DNA of 64,000 nucleotides, from the NCBI GenBank assembly GCA_034670405.1, contig JAXDDX010000014.1, forward strand, positions 434,001 to 498,000, read 5' to 3'. The position numbers and the translations under genes are program-made. Positions within the stretch are counted from its first letter, which is position 1, and each line of letters opens with the position of its first letter. This DNA comes from Hoplostethus atlanticus (taxonomy: Eukaryota > Chordata > Actinopteri > Trachichthyiformes > Trachichthyidae). The notes below the pieces were generated by a model. The model saw only the letters and a program-made list of their open reading frames with translations, made no database searches and was not told the DNA's origin. This document shows positions 52,392-63,258 of the stretch, piece after piece.

Positions 52392-53347
52392 AATACGACG
52401 GCTAATATAAGTATCTTCAAATTTTTGGCGTGGGAAGATCACACTCACTTCTTACTTCTAAAAGCTTTCCTGAAGTCGCTTGAAATTGGTGCATTATCTG
52501 ATAATACATCAAAATACAATATCTAAATTGATACGGAGTGCTTCTTGGTTATAGAGAAAAGATTTCGCCACTTTTGTTAAGTCATGCTGGAAAACATGCA
52601 AAATTTGGTCTGACCAAAGTGTGTCACGGTTATAGAAGTAACATCCATATCTAAGGCAATAACCTTTTATCAGACAAATCATCAGATCATGTTATACTAT
52701 ACAGCTTTGTTTATTCACTTCTGCCTCACAACATGTTAACAGGAGACATTTTTTATTCTTTTTCAATCAACTTTATTGCTTGAAACACCTGACACGACAA
52801 TTTTTCCAATCTTGTACATGTTGACAAAAAGTATATATATTCTATTCTATATATTCAGATAAAATGACACCATCTCTGTCCATTCCATCTGTCCACTATT
52901 CTAAACCAGGAAGAGAAAATGTTTTGAGAAGTTGCTTCATCTAGTTCTCCCCTTTGTCTCTTTGTCCCCAAGTGGGTTAGTCCATGTGACAGATGTCAAT
53001 GCAGTAACAGCAATATGTTGACTTGCTTTGTACAGGAACATCAATCATGTCAGCTTGGTATTACTTTAAACACAAAACTAGTCTGTTAAAGAACTCATAC
53101 CTCACATAGCAATGAGTGTATCTGTACATCTTATTCAAGAGCGTGACCAAGCAACTTGTTTGTCACAACAAGAAAAATCTTTATTAATGATGAAATTGTT
53201 CGCCAGACACTCGAGAATGTAGTAGATTAGTAGATTAGAATTAACGTGCACCTCAATTATAATTGATATGATGTTATGTTATAGAAAAATAAAAATTTTG
53301 AAGTAAATTTGTAAAGAAACAAGTCAAACATTGGAGGTTCTAATGTT
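52392..53347. other. Unassigned DNA
   Basis: AT-rich sequence with no recognised gene or repeat. Confidence 0.45.
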
Positions 53348-56085
53348 TTTATTTGGAAGCCCGGTGCTCCTAGTTCTCCCTAACACACAACCCACAAAGT
53401 TCACTAAAACAGTACAAGCAAAAAGCTGACATCAGATATTTTAGATGACTAAGATGTGTGTGCTTCAGGACTATGAACCAAGTTGAGCCCAGCAATACAA
53501 ACTAGCAAACAAACTGTTTCCCTGAGGTGAAATGTACTAGTAAACTACTCATGCACTCCTCACTTAAGTCAGTTTAGTTGAAATGAAGAAAGAAAGAAAA
53601 AATGAAATGATTTAAAAAGCAAATAAAAAGTTTGACTGTAAAAACTCTAATGTTACAAAGAAATATTTTTTTCTGAGAAGCAGGCGTTAGTAGTTTGGAC
53701 CATCCATATTCAAAATCAAATGACTTAGTAATATGGCCATATTAACATAAAAACATATGGCCATTACATAAAAAAAACCACTGAAGTCTCTAGCATGAAA
53801 AAGTGGACAAATGCACCGTCACATCTAAATGTCGTAATATCCCAAGTATACCACTGCCAAGCTAAATGACTGGGAGGGGAAATAAAGAAATCAATGTGTT
53901 TTTAATTTTACAGTTAATCAATCAAAGTTACATGAAACCATTTTAAATATACATGACACCGTCCAGGCAGAGCCAGCTGTAGTCCCCCAGTCAGACAGCA
54001 GGGCGGCGCTGCACACACCTCTGGCCTCCTCTACTAAGGCACTGAGCTTCTAAAGCCCCTTTTCGACCTAAAGTACCGGGGACTTTAGACCCAGGAAGTA
54101 CTTTTCAAGGGACTAAAAGTACCGTCAGCCCGTTGTCTCCGTTTCGACCGCGGTCCAAACACCCGCGAAGATTAGGCAAATTAGTCCACTGACGTATGAA
54201 AAAGCTCCACTCCAGTCCAGTAGGTGGCATTTATGCAGAAGACTATACAACGATGACACGACACAATGTGCGACACTGTAAGCATGTAGGAGATTCAAGC
54301 AGTGCTGCTGTTGATCGTGATTTACTGTTTTGCAAATGGGGTAATAGGGGTTATGCACAACAAACTTCTGTATTCTGTAAAACAGGTTGCATCGCTTCCG
54401 GTTCAGGTCTTCTGTACGAGCTACGCTGAATGGTGCTGTTTTACTCAAGATGCCTCCAGGAGCTACCAAAGATGAGCATAACTGATGTCCAATGCAGGCT
54501 GACATCTAAAACTCCTGCCACCAAAATGGATAAGGGGTTTAAGTTATACGCTTCGTCATACATATGCGACTATGAGGGTATGTATCTGCTAACGTTAGCA
54601 TGTTACATTAGCGATGCGACTTGTTTTATAGAAAACGGAAGTTTGTTGCATAACCCCTATTGAGTCAACGCTGGAAAAGAGACGAGCAGCAGAAGCAAAG
54701 GATTCAAAACGCCCAAAATGCTAGACTTAAAGTAATAACGGATTTTTACGAGTGGAGATTATTGCGGAGATTGACCGTGAGATGACTGAGACTGACTCGC
54801 CATTCGTTTGGGTACACAATAGAGCAACGGAGTAGTGGGAAACCATGGTTCCAACTTTCCAGCATGTTGTGTTCTGCATAACCTGTGTGAAATGAATGGT
54901 GATGAGTACAGAGAATGGGTACAGAGAGTGTCATATTACTGATTACTTATTTTACGAAAGCATTTTCAAACATATCAAAACTTGTGATTAGCATTTCTCA
55001 TAATTCTATATATTGTAATTGTATATATAGATTTGGAAGAAAATGATCTCTAGTGGCTGTAATAGACTTTTTTCCATTCTGTATACACCATTGTTTTTGT
55101 CTGTGACCCTTGTACCATTTATTTTTATCAGTAAAAATTGTCACAGCTGCATAACTCTATTGTTTTAACTTGTTAAACACATCACCTGCAATTCAGCATT
55201 CTTCTCATTGTTTTCAGATTTACAAGAACAGCCACTATACACACATTTGGTTCCACAACTATTTATTAATCAAAATATAAATGTGCAAAATACAAAGGTA
55301 TAACTAGAAGTTAATAACAGTCTTTAGTCAAGTGGTGGGGCAGTGTAGCTTTTTCTTTGGCTCAGCGACTGGGCAAGCTGACCAAGAACAGACAGTTCGG
55401 TGTGCCCGCCCGTTTCATCTGAAAAACGTGTTGAAAAAAAAATAACCGTTAGGTTTTGACTCACTGTGACGACATTAACACAATATCATTTTGTACGATC
55501 GATTTAGCGAACCCTTGCCTTACGAACACCACGATTCTACACTATTTAGAGGTTGGCGTTAGCATGTAGCTAACGTTAGCTTTTGGCTAGGGTAACAAAT
55601 AATCAGTTAGCGTTATAGCATTTAACAAGCATTGTATGGGCCGTATGTGACTTACCTTCAACCGACTGGTCATCCATTTCCGTGTCATCCACCATGGCTT
55701 CCAACACCGCAGTAGCCGAGTCTTTTGTGGCTGATGTGCCAGAAAATGCAGACCTGTGACCCGCTGGTACTCGACCAATCAGAAATGTTCAGCGCTGCAA
55801 GCCCCACCCCCAAAGTACCGGTACTTTTGAAAAGTACTACCCCACGAGCAGGGACTTTTTCGGGGGTAAAAAGGTCCCCGGTACTTAATTTAGACCCTGG
55901 TCCCTGCGATCGAAACGCGCTGAGTACCTCCAAAAGTCCCTCGTCGCTGGGGAAAGTTCTCGTGGTCGAAACAGGGCTTAATAGTTTCTGATAAACCTGT
56001 CTCTTCAGGTCTTGAGGAGCCATTTCTCTTTCTCAAAAATATTGTTGGCTTGAGGCCAATGAAGCAGTCGGTCCTTCTTTTCTAC
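53348..56085 (-). CDS. Candidate last exon with 3' UTR split by Harbinger
   Basis: On the minus strand a splice acceptor (ttttcctgccacaccag) is followed at 56085 by 26 open codons in phase 0, VEKKDRLLHWPQANNIFEK then EKWLLKT, and a stop at 56005-56007. Unassigned sequence then continues to an AATAAA at 53348-53353. The PIF/Harbinger element at 54054-55978 interrupts what would be the UTR. No other exon was found. The peptide is not recognised and the exon could be chance; support is only the splice site, phase and downstream signal. Confidence 0.3.
54054..55978 (-). mobile_element. PIF/Harbinger-type element, non-autonomous
   Basis: 1.93 kb with inverted ends AGCCCCTTTTCGACC and AGCCCTGTTTCGACC and a 3-bp TAA duplicate on each side (54051-54053, 55979-55981), as expected for PIF/Harbinger. 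On the minus strand a possible short first exon (ATGGTGGATGACACGGAAAT ... donor gtaagt at about 55655) remains. No DDE transposase was seen. A hairpin element is nested at 54343-54661. Confidence 0.75.
54343..54661. mobile_element. Nested hairpin MITE, about 320 bp
   Basis: Arms of about 52 bp: aataggggttatgc at 54343 and its exact complement ending 54661, with the similarity continuing (acaaacttc, tgtaaaaca / ttgttttata, gcatcgc). Lies inside the Harbinger element. Confidence 0.7.
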
Positions 56086-56410
56086 CTGGTGTGGCAGGAA
56101 AACATAAGTAGACTCCACTGACTGAATTGCAAAATGTAGCTCCAAAAAAAAAAGAAGAAAAAAAGAACAGCAAGTATAGCAGCCAATTACCAAAAATTGT
56201 CCAGTTTCACAGAGGGCATGACTACATGTCGGCTCTAACAGCTTGCGATTGGTCCTGGCGTACCATTGGCTGTGTGACCAGAAGGAGCGGGCCATCAGGA
56301 AGCGACAACCTGGACGTAGTTGGCAGGGCGCAGAGCGCCGTTGACTGGATGAATGGTAGCACCAACGCTGAGCGTTTGTGTCACTGATCATGTGAAAGGG
56401 GCTTAAAGCG
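55979..56410. other. Region with a second AGCCCC-type end
   Basis: Besides the candidate exon, the right border at 56388-56401 reads catgtgaaaggggct followed by TAA, which inverted is AGCCCCTTTCACATG, similar to the Harbinger ends. No partner end was found. Confidence 0.35.
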
Positions 56411-57301
56411 CCACCATCTGAACCTGGTCAGGCCATTATCAGCAAACACATAACGGCCTGTTTTCCACTAAAGGGCCAAACAGGGCTAGCCAGGCCTAAA
56501 TCCTAAATACTAAATTAACACAAAATATGATTGAAATATGAACTTTTTTCACCTGTTGCCAACAGAAATGCCAAGACAGCTGTCCTCAAACTTTTTGGGA
56601 AATAAGCTTTGATCAAATGACTCTTGTGCAACGAGCAACCGTTCCATGTCTGTGTTTGTACTTAATGCTTTACAGTGCTTTTGAGGCGGTGTAAAGCTTG
56701 TTTTGCATTCCACTCAACACTGAACTCAACGCCTACTGCACAGAGAGAAACTCTTACCGATGTTCTTGTCACATAAAAGTAAATTGATCAAAGAGAGTGT
56801 TTGTGTTGATCTTTAGCCCTGCAGTGGGAAAGGAGCATCAACATACTTCCCACCACAGCCCAGTGATCCATCAACCAACAAATCACTGAAACCGATTACA
56901 GACGTTAACTGACTGATTGAGTCATGGATTACCCAGAAATAATCTCAAATTAAGAGGAAGCACATTCTAGCATTTTTGTTATTTAGACAGCTTTTGATAG
57001 ACATTCAAAATGGATATTACTTCGAACAAGAATGCCCTTCCTGGGTGAGAACGGGAAGTATTTCTTCACAAAGTTGAAGCAGTTTCAACTGTGGAAGCAA
57101 ACTGGAATGGCAAATTAGTCCTTGGACTAAAAGCATCCATCCTCAACCAACCTTGACTGTGGGAAACTGGACAAGGACTGGTCTACAGCCAGAGATGACA
57201 TAAAGCTGCTCATGTATTGTCTCAGCTTCATACAGGGAAGTGTAGGATAGATTAATAACTACACTACCAGATCAACAAGTTACAGCACTGATAGCCATGC
57301 A

Positions 57302-57303
<2 letters not shown>
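56411..57303. other. Unassigned DNA
   Basis: No gene or repeat family recognised; a short plus-strand open stretch (57150-57250) lacks support. Confidence 0.45.

Positions 57304-57342
<39 letters not shown>
57304..57342. repeat. (TG)n microsatellite
   Basis: About nineteen TG repeats. Confidence 0.95.
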
Positions 57343-57346
<4 letters not shown>

Positions 57347-57552
57347 GTGTGCAGGTGTGATGATTAAGGCGAGGCACCACAGGTAAACAAAAACTTTCAT
57401 CCTATCAGATGGGATGGAAATGTTATGTATGTTGTTATGTTGAATATGGACACAATTAGAAACACTTTGCTGATGTTTGCTGACACTTTCAAGACTTTGA
57501 TTTTGTTATTATAATATTCAAACTGGTTAATATTGAATAATAATGTGTCAAT

Positions 57553-59016
57553 CTGCATTGCTGTTCTGTTGCTTTCACCCTTTTTTTTGTATTTCTTGAC
57601 AATAAATGTTGCTAAAGGGGTACATGTGTGTCTATGGATAATCTTTAAGTATCCAAGTACCCTACAAGTAATATGCACATTCTTTTAGATAACAGACTTT
57701 TGTTTCTTTCTGTTTTTCTCCCTAAACTGTTTTCTCTTATTTACAAGACAACGCAGCCTAAACGACATATTACTGAGTAAGATCAATGTTCTGTGATACA
57801 ATTACATGTGTTTTTATGATATGAAATGTGGTAAAGTGATAGTGTGTTTTAGTAATAAGACACTATTCATTGTTCACGCTTGAACAAACCTAATACAGCT
57901 CATTGGTTATTTGGCTAGAGGAAACTCTCCAACGAGCCATCACTGATCTCAATGCAAATTTGGGATGAATAGATATAGATGATCATGAAAAGAAGGCAAA
58001 CAGGAACAGGAAACTCTGCAGCTCAATGAGCCGTCACACATCTCAATGATGTTTCAGAATCAGTAGATATAGCCAATCAAAAACCAGGCAGCCAGGAAAG
58101 ACAGAGGGGCTTAAATGACATCACCAATCAATACGATACTTAAGGCGGTGGTATTTTCTGATATCAAACTGGTAATATCTCAATGTGACGTCACGTCATC
58201 TACATTTGGCCAGTTACCCATGGGAAGAAGAAAAATACACCAAATAAATGGACCCAGGAATGCAAGGTACATTTAACAGAGTTAAAGTGTCAGGGTGGAT
58301 TTTTCCTTTTCATTTCTCATTAAACTCAAGGGTTACTGGTGGCAGCAAGCTAGCTAGCAGTTCCTACTGACGTCAGTGAGGAATGCTGACAAGCTGTTTT
58401 TAGGGCAGGTGAAGGATACTGTGCCTGGTGAAGAAAAACTAAAATTGAAAGTGATCCTTTAGATTGTTTTAAAGTGTTTTAGGATGTTTTAGGGTGGATG
58501 TTTTGCTTCAAGGTATCGACCCACTGACATTGCTCTAGGGAACAATTGGTGCAGGTGCTTGCTTGTCGATTTCTGTATTTCATTTAACAGCTTTGTCACA
58601 GGGTACGTCTCTGACGAAGTCCGTCCGCGAGCTCAAAGCGACGCCGCTCCTCTCATTACCTCCCTCTGAAGCACTTCTAATGGCAGCGCTGCAGCCAGTA
58701 CACCTCGCCACATAATGAGCACAAATTAATTGTGCTCACTACTATGGCAACACTTTGCATCGCATAATAAAACATGAATCCTGAGCACAACCACTCAACC
58801 ACTCAACCACACACACACACACACACCACACAGCTGCCTCTCATGCTCAAACAATTAACGGACAAAACAACAACAGGAGATGAATTCTGAATAGAGGACA
58901 GATGTGAGGAGAGCTATTCAGACATACATGTGCAGTTAGCTACAGCTCTCACCATATGAATCCATTCATAACGGGTTCAAAATCAGCATCAAGTCAAATG
59001 AATTAGACAAGAGCAC
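57553..59016 (+). repeat. 1.46-kb direct duplication, copy 2
   Basis: Second copy of 27136-28599. It lacks a T-run present in copy 1 and has several small insertions. Unlike copy 1 it is not preceded by the left end of the TTAA-family element, so the duplication border falls inside that element. Confidence 0.9.
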
Positions 59017-59039
59017 AGTGTAATGATCGCTGCTTGGGT

Positions 59040-59060
59040 GTCTATATAATGACGTCACAC
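59040..59060 (+). promoter_or_regulatory. TATA box next to a CRE-like site
   Basis: tctatataatgacgtcacac: a TATA-like TATATAA directly followed by TGACGTCA, the cyclic-AMP response element consensus. No gene follows within the window, so it may be a retroelement promoter or chance. Confidence 0.3.
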
Positions 59061-59344
59061 TCCCGCTCTTGCGGGGTCAGAGTTTACTTTTGTTTTGGGG
59101 AAGTCGCTTGTCTGAGCCGTTGTCTCCAACCTTTTGTTTCAAGTCTCTTTTTGGCTGCTGAAACCATGGCCTATGCTACAATAATGTCTGCCCTTAAATA
59201 GTCTGGTAGTCCTAGACCCCAAGCATGCTCTCTTTCGCTCATCCAATCAACAAGCCTGAAATATTCTCTGGTTCAATGTGCTCTACTTAGGCACAGTGAA
59301 ATAACAATAAAACAGAGAAATCTTTGACAAAAGCAAAAAAAAAG

Positions 59345-59560
59345 GTTTTCTGTTTACTGTGATGGATCATCTAGCTCAGGCGATTTTCAAGTCTGTGGAA
59401 GTTGTTTTTCATACTGAATGGCTTCTTCTGAAGGTAGGAAAATGAGCCCTGATATCTCCAACTATGCTGACTGTGTGCAGACACCACCATAATAATGGAA
59501 AGGGCAGGATCAGCCTGGACTATTGGCACAAATTTAAAAAAAAAAACTCCTTTAAATGTC
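59345..59560 (+). repeat. 215-bp dispersed repeat, copy 2
   Basis: Relative of 32385-32600 with a 15-base insertion (catactgaatggcttcttct region) and substitutions. Confidence 0.7.
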
Positions 59561-59997
59561 ATGCAAAACACTGAATCCAGCTGAAAAGGTACTGTTCTGT
59601 AGCTGAACCTGCAGTCTGACCTCGCTGGGGATGGAAGAGATCAATAAAATGATCAATAAAGTATCACTTTATTATTATTAAATGCTTGTGGTCCATATGA
59701 GATACTGATAGAACAATGTTCTATTAGTCAGAAGAGCAGATGAACAGTTCCATATGCCATCTGAAAGATTTTTCATCTTCTATTTCTAAATCCCACTTGT
59801 AATTACTGGACTATAACATTACAGCTAGAATCATCTTGCTGTAGGTCTGCAAGTAATATACAGGGAGTAAATAAAGGACTAGCTTAGTGGGATCTCTGAG
59901 TCTCTCTCTGCGGAGTGCAGAGGACATTTGCTCAACTCAAACATTATGGTGCATCTGTTTTAGCATAGCGATCTTCAAAATGCCTCTCTGAGCTCAT

Positions 59998-60200
59998 TAA
60001 AGGGGAATTCCGGTATTTTTAAACCTGGGCTCTATGTGTACAAATTCGTCATTTATACCGCAAAATAGGTACAAAAAGTTTTGGAATTGCTCCGGTAGAT
60101 CGCCTCAGTCTGCAGTCGCGAAACGGGCTGCTATGGCTGCAACATAATCTGTAACGTACTTTGATTGGCGCACTTGCCCCAACAGATTACGTTGCAGCCA
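59998..60200. repeat. TTAA-started repeat fragment
   Basis: Starts ttaaaggggaattccggtat and continues aaacctgggctctatgtgt, a common fish MITE start. No matching right end. Confidence 0.5.
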
Positions 60201-60360
60201 GGAAATGCTTTCTCCTCCCTTTTCTGTCTGCTCCACTTTGTGTTCAAACCTTCTCTCTTAATCATATATATCTTTCAGTCTCTCTATTTATATTGTTATT
60301 TTAGTCTGCTTGGTGCTTTCGTCCCTTTGTCCTTTCTGAACCAGTCTAGGCTCTTATCCT

Positions 60361-60392
60361 TTTCTTTCTTTCTTTCTTTCTTTCTTTCTTTC
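60361..60392. repeat. (TTTC)n microsatellite
   Basis: Eight TTTC repeats. Confidence 0.9.
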
Positions 60393-60657
60393 CAAGCCCT
60401 CCCTCTTGCCCCTGCACTAACACACCTGTGTGTCTCCTTTGGGACAACACACATTTGTGTTACTTTGCAATACAATATATACAGTCTGTTGTAGTGAGAA
60501 CCAGTGGAGCAGTGGAAACACACAAGATCATTTCATTAACTGAATACCCTCCGGCCGAGTTTCATAACACATAAAGCATATTAACACACAAACATATCAT
60601 GTGGGGAGGAACGCACTGCAAACCATCACATCCAAGTGTGCTTCATAGATGCCTGAC

Positions 60658-62797
60658 TTTAATATTTCAAGGGTGGAGGACATAGGAGGTGTTGAAATGT
60701 TCAAGTCTCCACGGTGGAGGTCTTCCTCTTAGCCTGGTAGCAGCGCCTGTACAGCTGGAACTGTTCTACCAGACAATCAGCCCTGACCACAAGGAGAGGA
60801 TAGATGTATGAATGGGTGAATGAATGAACAAGTAAACATGTCGTCCCCCATGAATGGTGCAGGCCCCCTTTGGGCCAACTGGTAACGAGATCCATCATCC
60901 ATCCAAGTATCATCAAAATTGTACCCGTGGTGTAGCAGTTATGGCCTTTCAAAGGGTCCTGTGCTCCATTAATGGCCGGATCACACTGATTGTGGCATTG
61001 CGTACTGCTGGGCGTGGCCCTGCAGCGATATCTGCATACTTGTGTGCAAACATGGAGGAAAAGCTGATTATCGCTGTCTCCTCAAAGCCAAGTCTGTACG
61101 ACACAACAGCCAAAGCATACCGCGACATTAACTCAAAACATATTCACGGGCCTGGTCCGGGTACAACACCAACCAAAACAGCACTTTTTCAGTAGCAGTC
61201 TGATTTTAGTGGGCACAAACAGCTAGCAACAAAAACTAGCCTATCACATTAATCCCTGTCCAGTCGACGCATACGGTTTGATGTGAATGCCGCAATCAGT
61301 GCGATCAGGGCGTTAAGACTTCTCCCTACAAACTACGTTGAATTTCACCATCCACCCATAAAAATGCATGGGTGATGATCCTACTTCCACCCACCTTTGG
61401 AACCATTTCTCTTCGTCCTCTCTTTGCTGTTTGAAATGGGCACTGCGTCTCCACGTGTCCTCCAATAACAGTCTCTCGTTCCGCATCTTCTCTCCCCTAG
61501 TGATGCGGTCCAGTATGAGCCTGGGAAACAAACACAACACAGAGCGACAGAAACGAGTTCAGCCTCCCAGACTTCAAAGAAAAGATCTGTTTTGGACTGT
61601 GGCTGTAGCTTTTCTCTCCACCTCTTAACCCCTTCTTTCATTTTCCTTTCCCTGTACTCTCTCTACTCACTCCCTTCTGTTGCGGTCGTGTATCTCGTTC
61701 TCTTTCTTCTGCTGCGCTTGGTGGGTGCACAGTTGTTCCCTTTTCTTCTGAGCGGCAGCAGTCAAATTCTCCTGAAGGAGCTGCCAGTTGAGAATAACAT
61801 CACATTAACTGAAACATCCTGTAGACCACAGTAAATAGAAGGCATGTATGGCAGATCTCTGGAATTTTTCTTCATGAAATTCTACCTCTCAACCTGAAAC
61901 TACAATAGAGAGGGTGCAGAAACCTTTAAGGTAACAACATAATTATGACTAGTTAGATTTATGTGAAATGCCTGAGGCTTATGGCCACCACTGAAAAGCA
62001 ATATAAAACCACAGTTAAGAGCAGCACTGAAAAATATGGATGACCTTCTGGGCCCTTTCTCGACGCTCCGCGTTGAGGACTGGTGTCTCAACTCGGCCAA
62101 ACCTGGAGATGAGAAGGCCCTGCGTCTTACAATCCTCCACCTAAAGGACAGAAGGTCAAATTACAACCTATATCAAAACAGCACTGAAATAGATTCACTT
62201 AAAAAGTTCCAGCATAGCGTATGCTGTGGTGTGTGAGAAGAGCATGTGAAATGCGGCAGCTCAGGTCTCTTTAAAGGAAAAAGCTGAAAGCAATCAAAGT
62301 TGAAATTTGGGGAGGTATGAAAATTGTATCCACTGTGTGTGTACCATTGCCATGTATTAGTGGTGAAGTTTGTTATGTATGTTAATATGTAATTAATCAA
62401 TATGTCATCTAATCAATACAAATGTGCTGCACTGTGTGTGTTTTGCATCAGCAGAGTTATTCTCTGTATGTGTCTCTGTGGTGTCATGAAGCCTTGACCC
62501 CTGGCATACACCCATCACTGCAGCCTATTTGAGAATGACAACAACCCTCCACCTTTATTAGAGACCCCCTCAAAAGCCAGATTGTAATTCAAACCCTCCT
62601 GACGCACACGCGCACACACGCACACACGCACACAATCTCTCTCTTACCTGTCCAGCACGGGTGTGGCCAGAGCAGCAAACATTCATGTGCGATTCCTCCA
62701 CTCTGGGAGTGCCCTCTGGTGGTGAGATGCAGATAATGGCCCTAGGAGAGGAGACAGATTCTCTACTGGACTCTATATTGTACCAATGAGAATGAGA

Positions 62798-62879
<82 letters not shown>

Positions 62880-63091
62880 CCTGGTGTGTGTGTATTGGCC
62901 GGGAAGGTAGTTGGTGACAGAAGAGGACCTGTCCCTCATGTAGCTGTGCATCATTGATGGAGCTGGATGCTGCCCCAGGGCAGTAACAATATAGGACCAC
63001 CACTGAGCTCTCAGCTCTCACTGACTCATCGGCCAGCAACAACAGGTCTGTGGACTGCAAATTCAATCGCTTGGTCTAGTGTGTGTATGTC

Positions 63092-63138
<47 letters not shown>

Positions 63139-63258
63139 AGTACTTGTCAGTGGCCTCCATGGGGGGTTTTGGATTCTGCTCTTCAGAGAGGCTGACAGCT
63201 TTCAGCTTGGCACGCTGCAGCAACTGATGGGATTTAGATTCTCCCAGTTGGGGAACCT
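60658..63258 (-). CDS. Spliced gene for coiled-coil protein, 3' exons
   Basis: Six exons on the minus strand join in frame with AG/GT borders: 63144-63258, 62648-62741, 62045-62140, 61671-61780, 61395-61520 and 60701-60782 (stop at 60701-60703), followed by ATTAAA at 60658-60663. Joined they give about 186 residues. The first two exons are polar (SKSHQLLQRAKLKAVSLSEE, then AIICISPPEGTPRVEE); the last four are rich in Glu, Lys, Arg and Gln with heptad-like spacing (RRERAQK, ENLTAAAQKKREQLCTHQAQ, GEKMRNERLLLEDTWRRSAH) and end KRKTSTVET. This suits a coiled-coil structural protein. The 62045 donor (AAG/gtcatc) is weak. The first exon needs an upstream partner, not found. I could not name the family. 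Introns hold a (TG)n run and a small Harbinger element. Confidence 0.75.
60972..61312 (+). mobile_element. Harbinger-type MITE with MADF-like start
   Basis: 341 bp with 27-28 bp inverted ends sharing CACTGATTGTGGCATT / CACTGATTGCGGCATT and a TTA duplicate on each side (60969-60971, 61313-61315). It lies in the last intron of the coiled-coil gene, opposite in sense. Confidence 0.75.
61049..61140 (+). pseudogene. MADF-domain start inside MITE
   Basis: From an ATG at 61050 the frame reads MEEKLIIAVSSKPSLYDTTA then KAYRDINSK, matching the opening of MADF (Myb/SANT-like) domains, which have hydrophobic-x-x-Val-x-x-x-Pro-x-Leu-Tyr-Asp. PIF/Harbinger elements commonly carry such a DNA-binding gene. 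The rest of the domain is missing. Confidence 0.55.
62801..62879. repeat. (TG)n microsatellite in intron
   Basis: About 79 bases of TG with one T substitution, between the first two exons seen of the coiled-coil gene. Confidence 0.95.
63097..63136. repeat. (TG)n microsatellite at exon border
   Basis: Ends six bases before the donor-site region of the 63144-63258 exon. Confidence 0.9.

Noticed and set aside
53930-54050. Open codons LSALVEEARGVCSAALLSDW on the minus strand
   Set aside because: The frame is not continuous with the candidate exon across the Harbinger element and has no acceptor of its own.
56127-56387. Plus-strand 86-codon frame
   Set aside because: Lys-rich start comes from an A-run and no domain is recognised.
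57150-57250. Plus-strand open stretch KLDKDWSTARDDIKLLMYC
   Set aside because: No splice signals or start, and no recognised family; too short to support.
62935-63053. Possible extra exon of the coiled-coil gene (STDLLLLADESVRAESS)
   Set aside because: Its open phase does not fit the donor at 63144; the exon at 62648-62741 fits without it.
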